Assembly (NCBI GenBank): GCA_910588015.1
Contig: CAJUOK010000006.1
Coordinates: forward strand, 62,424-84,020
Source: an uncultured Christensenellaceae bacterium
Lineage (GTDB): Bacteria > Bacillota > Clostridia > Christensenellales > UBA3700
Direction of reading: 5' to 3'
Length of the DNA stretch: 21,597 bases
Positions 21,183-21,597 of this stretch are shown here, one piece after another. The first letter of the stretch is position 1. The number at the start of each line of letters is the position of its first letter. The position numbers and the translations under genes are program-made. The notes beneath the pieces were generated by a model, which saw only the letters and a program-made list of their open reading frames with translations, ran no database searches and was not told the DNA's origin.

Positions 21183-21597
21183 ATGTCCGAGATTTTAAAA
21201 TTAACTGCTATTCCGATTGTTGACGAAGTAATTCTTCCTAACTGTTTATTTAAATTGAGCGTTAAAAACGAAACAAACGCGTTGAATCTAAAATCCGTTT
21301 TTAAAAACGGTGACCAAGTTTTTGCAGTAAAATTCAAAGATAAATATAAAAAGTTTACTTCGCAAAACGCCGTTTGCGAATACGGCGTTGTTTGCAACGT
21401 AAAAGACTTTAGAATGTTGGATACGGGATTTGCAATGGCGACTTTGGAAGGCGTAAAAAGAGCGAGATTGATAAGCATTGCGTCTCAAGAGTCGCTGTCT
21501 ACGGTTGTCAACGTTGCGATTGACGAGGGCGTTGCATTTGACGAACCATTTAAAGATAATTTGTACAGAAGCTTGCTCTATAAAGACGTAAAAACTT
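21183..21597 (+). CDS. lon: ATP-dependent protease Lon, N-terminal part (truncated by window edge)
   Basis: The frame opens at ATG 21183, after AAAGGAG at 21173-21179, and stays open to the end of the window, giving 138 codons. The visible part is the Lon N-terminal substrate-binding domain: LTAIPIVDEVILPNCLFKLSV (strand and LP motif), CEYGVVCNVKDFRMLDTGFAMATLEGVKRARLISI. This is the L-P-D-x-x-LxxxV and G-x-x-R-A-x-L-x-x-I pattern of the LON domain. Its position after tig-clpP-clpX agrees with this call. The AAA+ and serine peptidase domains would be outside the window. The N-terminus starts somewhat differently from typical Lon, which usually has more hydrophobic LP-motif neighbours. Confidence 0.87.
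   Translation, partial: MSEILKLTAIPIVDEVILPNCLFKLSVKNETNALNLKSVFKNGDQVFAVKFKDKYKKFTSQNAVCEYGVVCNVKDFRMLDTGFAMATLEGVKRARLISIASQESLSTVVNVAIDEGVAFDEPFKDNLYRSLLYKDVKT

Overview
The window looks like chromosomal core DNA of a low-GC, Gram-positive Clostridia-type bacterium. Supporting signs are AT-rich DNA with strong GGAGG-type ribosome binding sites and near-consensus sigma-A promoters, a CIRCE operator at groESL, a large Alu-domain-containing SRP RNA, a PdaB-type sporulation deacetylase, and the Gram-positive genes sepF, divIVA, rqcH and comEB. I cannot name the species. The PdaB gene and putative Spo0A boxes suggest an endospore former or a descendant of one.

Layout. 1-1144: the 3' end of nicotinate phosphoribosyltransferase (pncB), a terminator, then a small DivIVA-domain coiled-coil protein. 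1169-4281: a self-contained transcription unit with a consensus promoter that encodes a putative secreted papain-fold cysteine peptidase and two membrane-anchored proteins that appear paralogous to each other. I recognise no family for the latter two; this is the best candidate here for an undescribed system. 4297-6310: groES-groEL on the minus strand with promoter and CIRCE operator. 6370-6950: dCMP deaminase (comEB). 7004-7993: a single-pass membrane protein with a SPOR-like domain, possibly translated from a leaderless mRNA. 8048-9374 (minus strand): SRP RNA with its own promoter and terminator, then a NYN/OST-HTH RNase-like protein. 9561-11116: PdaB-like deacetylase preceded by tandem Spo0A-like boxes, then a tandem OB-fold SSB-like protein. 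11117-11665: a 549-bp intergenic stretch with a promoter, an inverted repeat and a terminator, a possible small-RNA gene. 11666-14771: yggS-sepF-lspA-rluD, a compact division/envelope/ribosome cluster resembling the Bacillus ylm/lsp/yly region. 14810-15868: a membrane protein with an internally duplicated DUF3592-like unit. 15878-17608 (minus): rqcH. 17806 to the end: tig-clpP-clpX-lon (lon truncated by the window edge), the classic chaperone/protease series.

Functionally the window is dense in protein quality control: nascent-chain targeting (SRP RNA), nascent-chain folding (trigger factor), chaperonin folding (GroESL), ribosome rescue tailing (RqcH) and degradation (ClpXP, Lon). Most genes are ordinary. 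Points worth a second look are the peptidase operon, the tandem 0A-like boxes, the possible ncRNA, the mutually exclusive hairpins before clpP, the atypical SRP RNA apical loop and the SepF without a recognisable N-terminal amphipathic helix. All calls come from reading the sequence; no database search or folding program was run.
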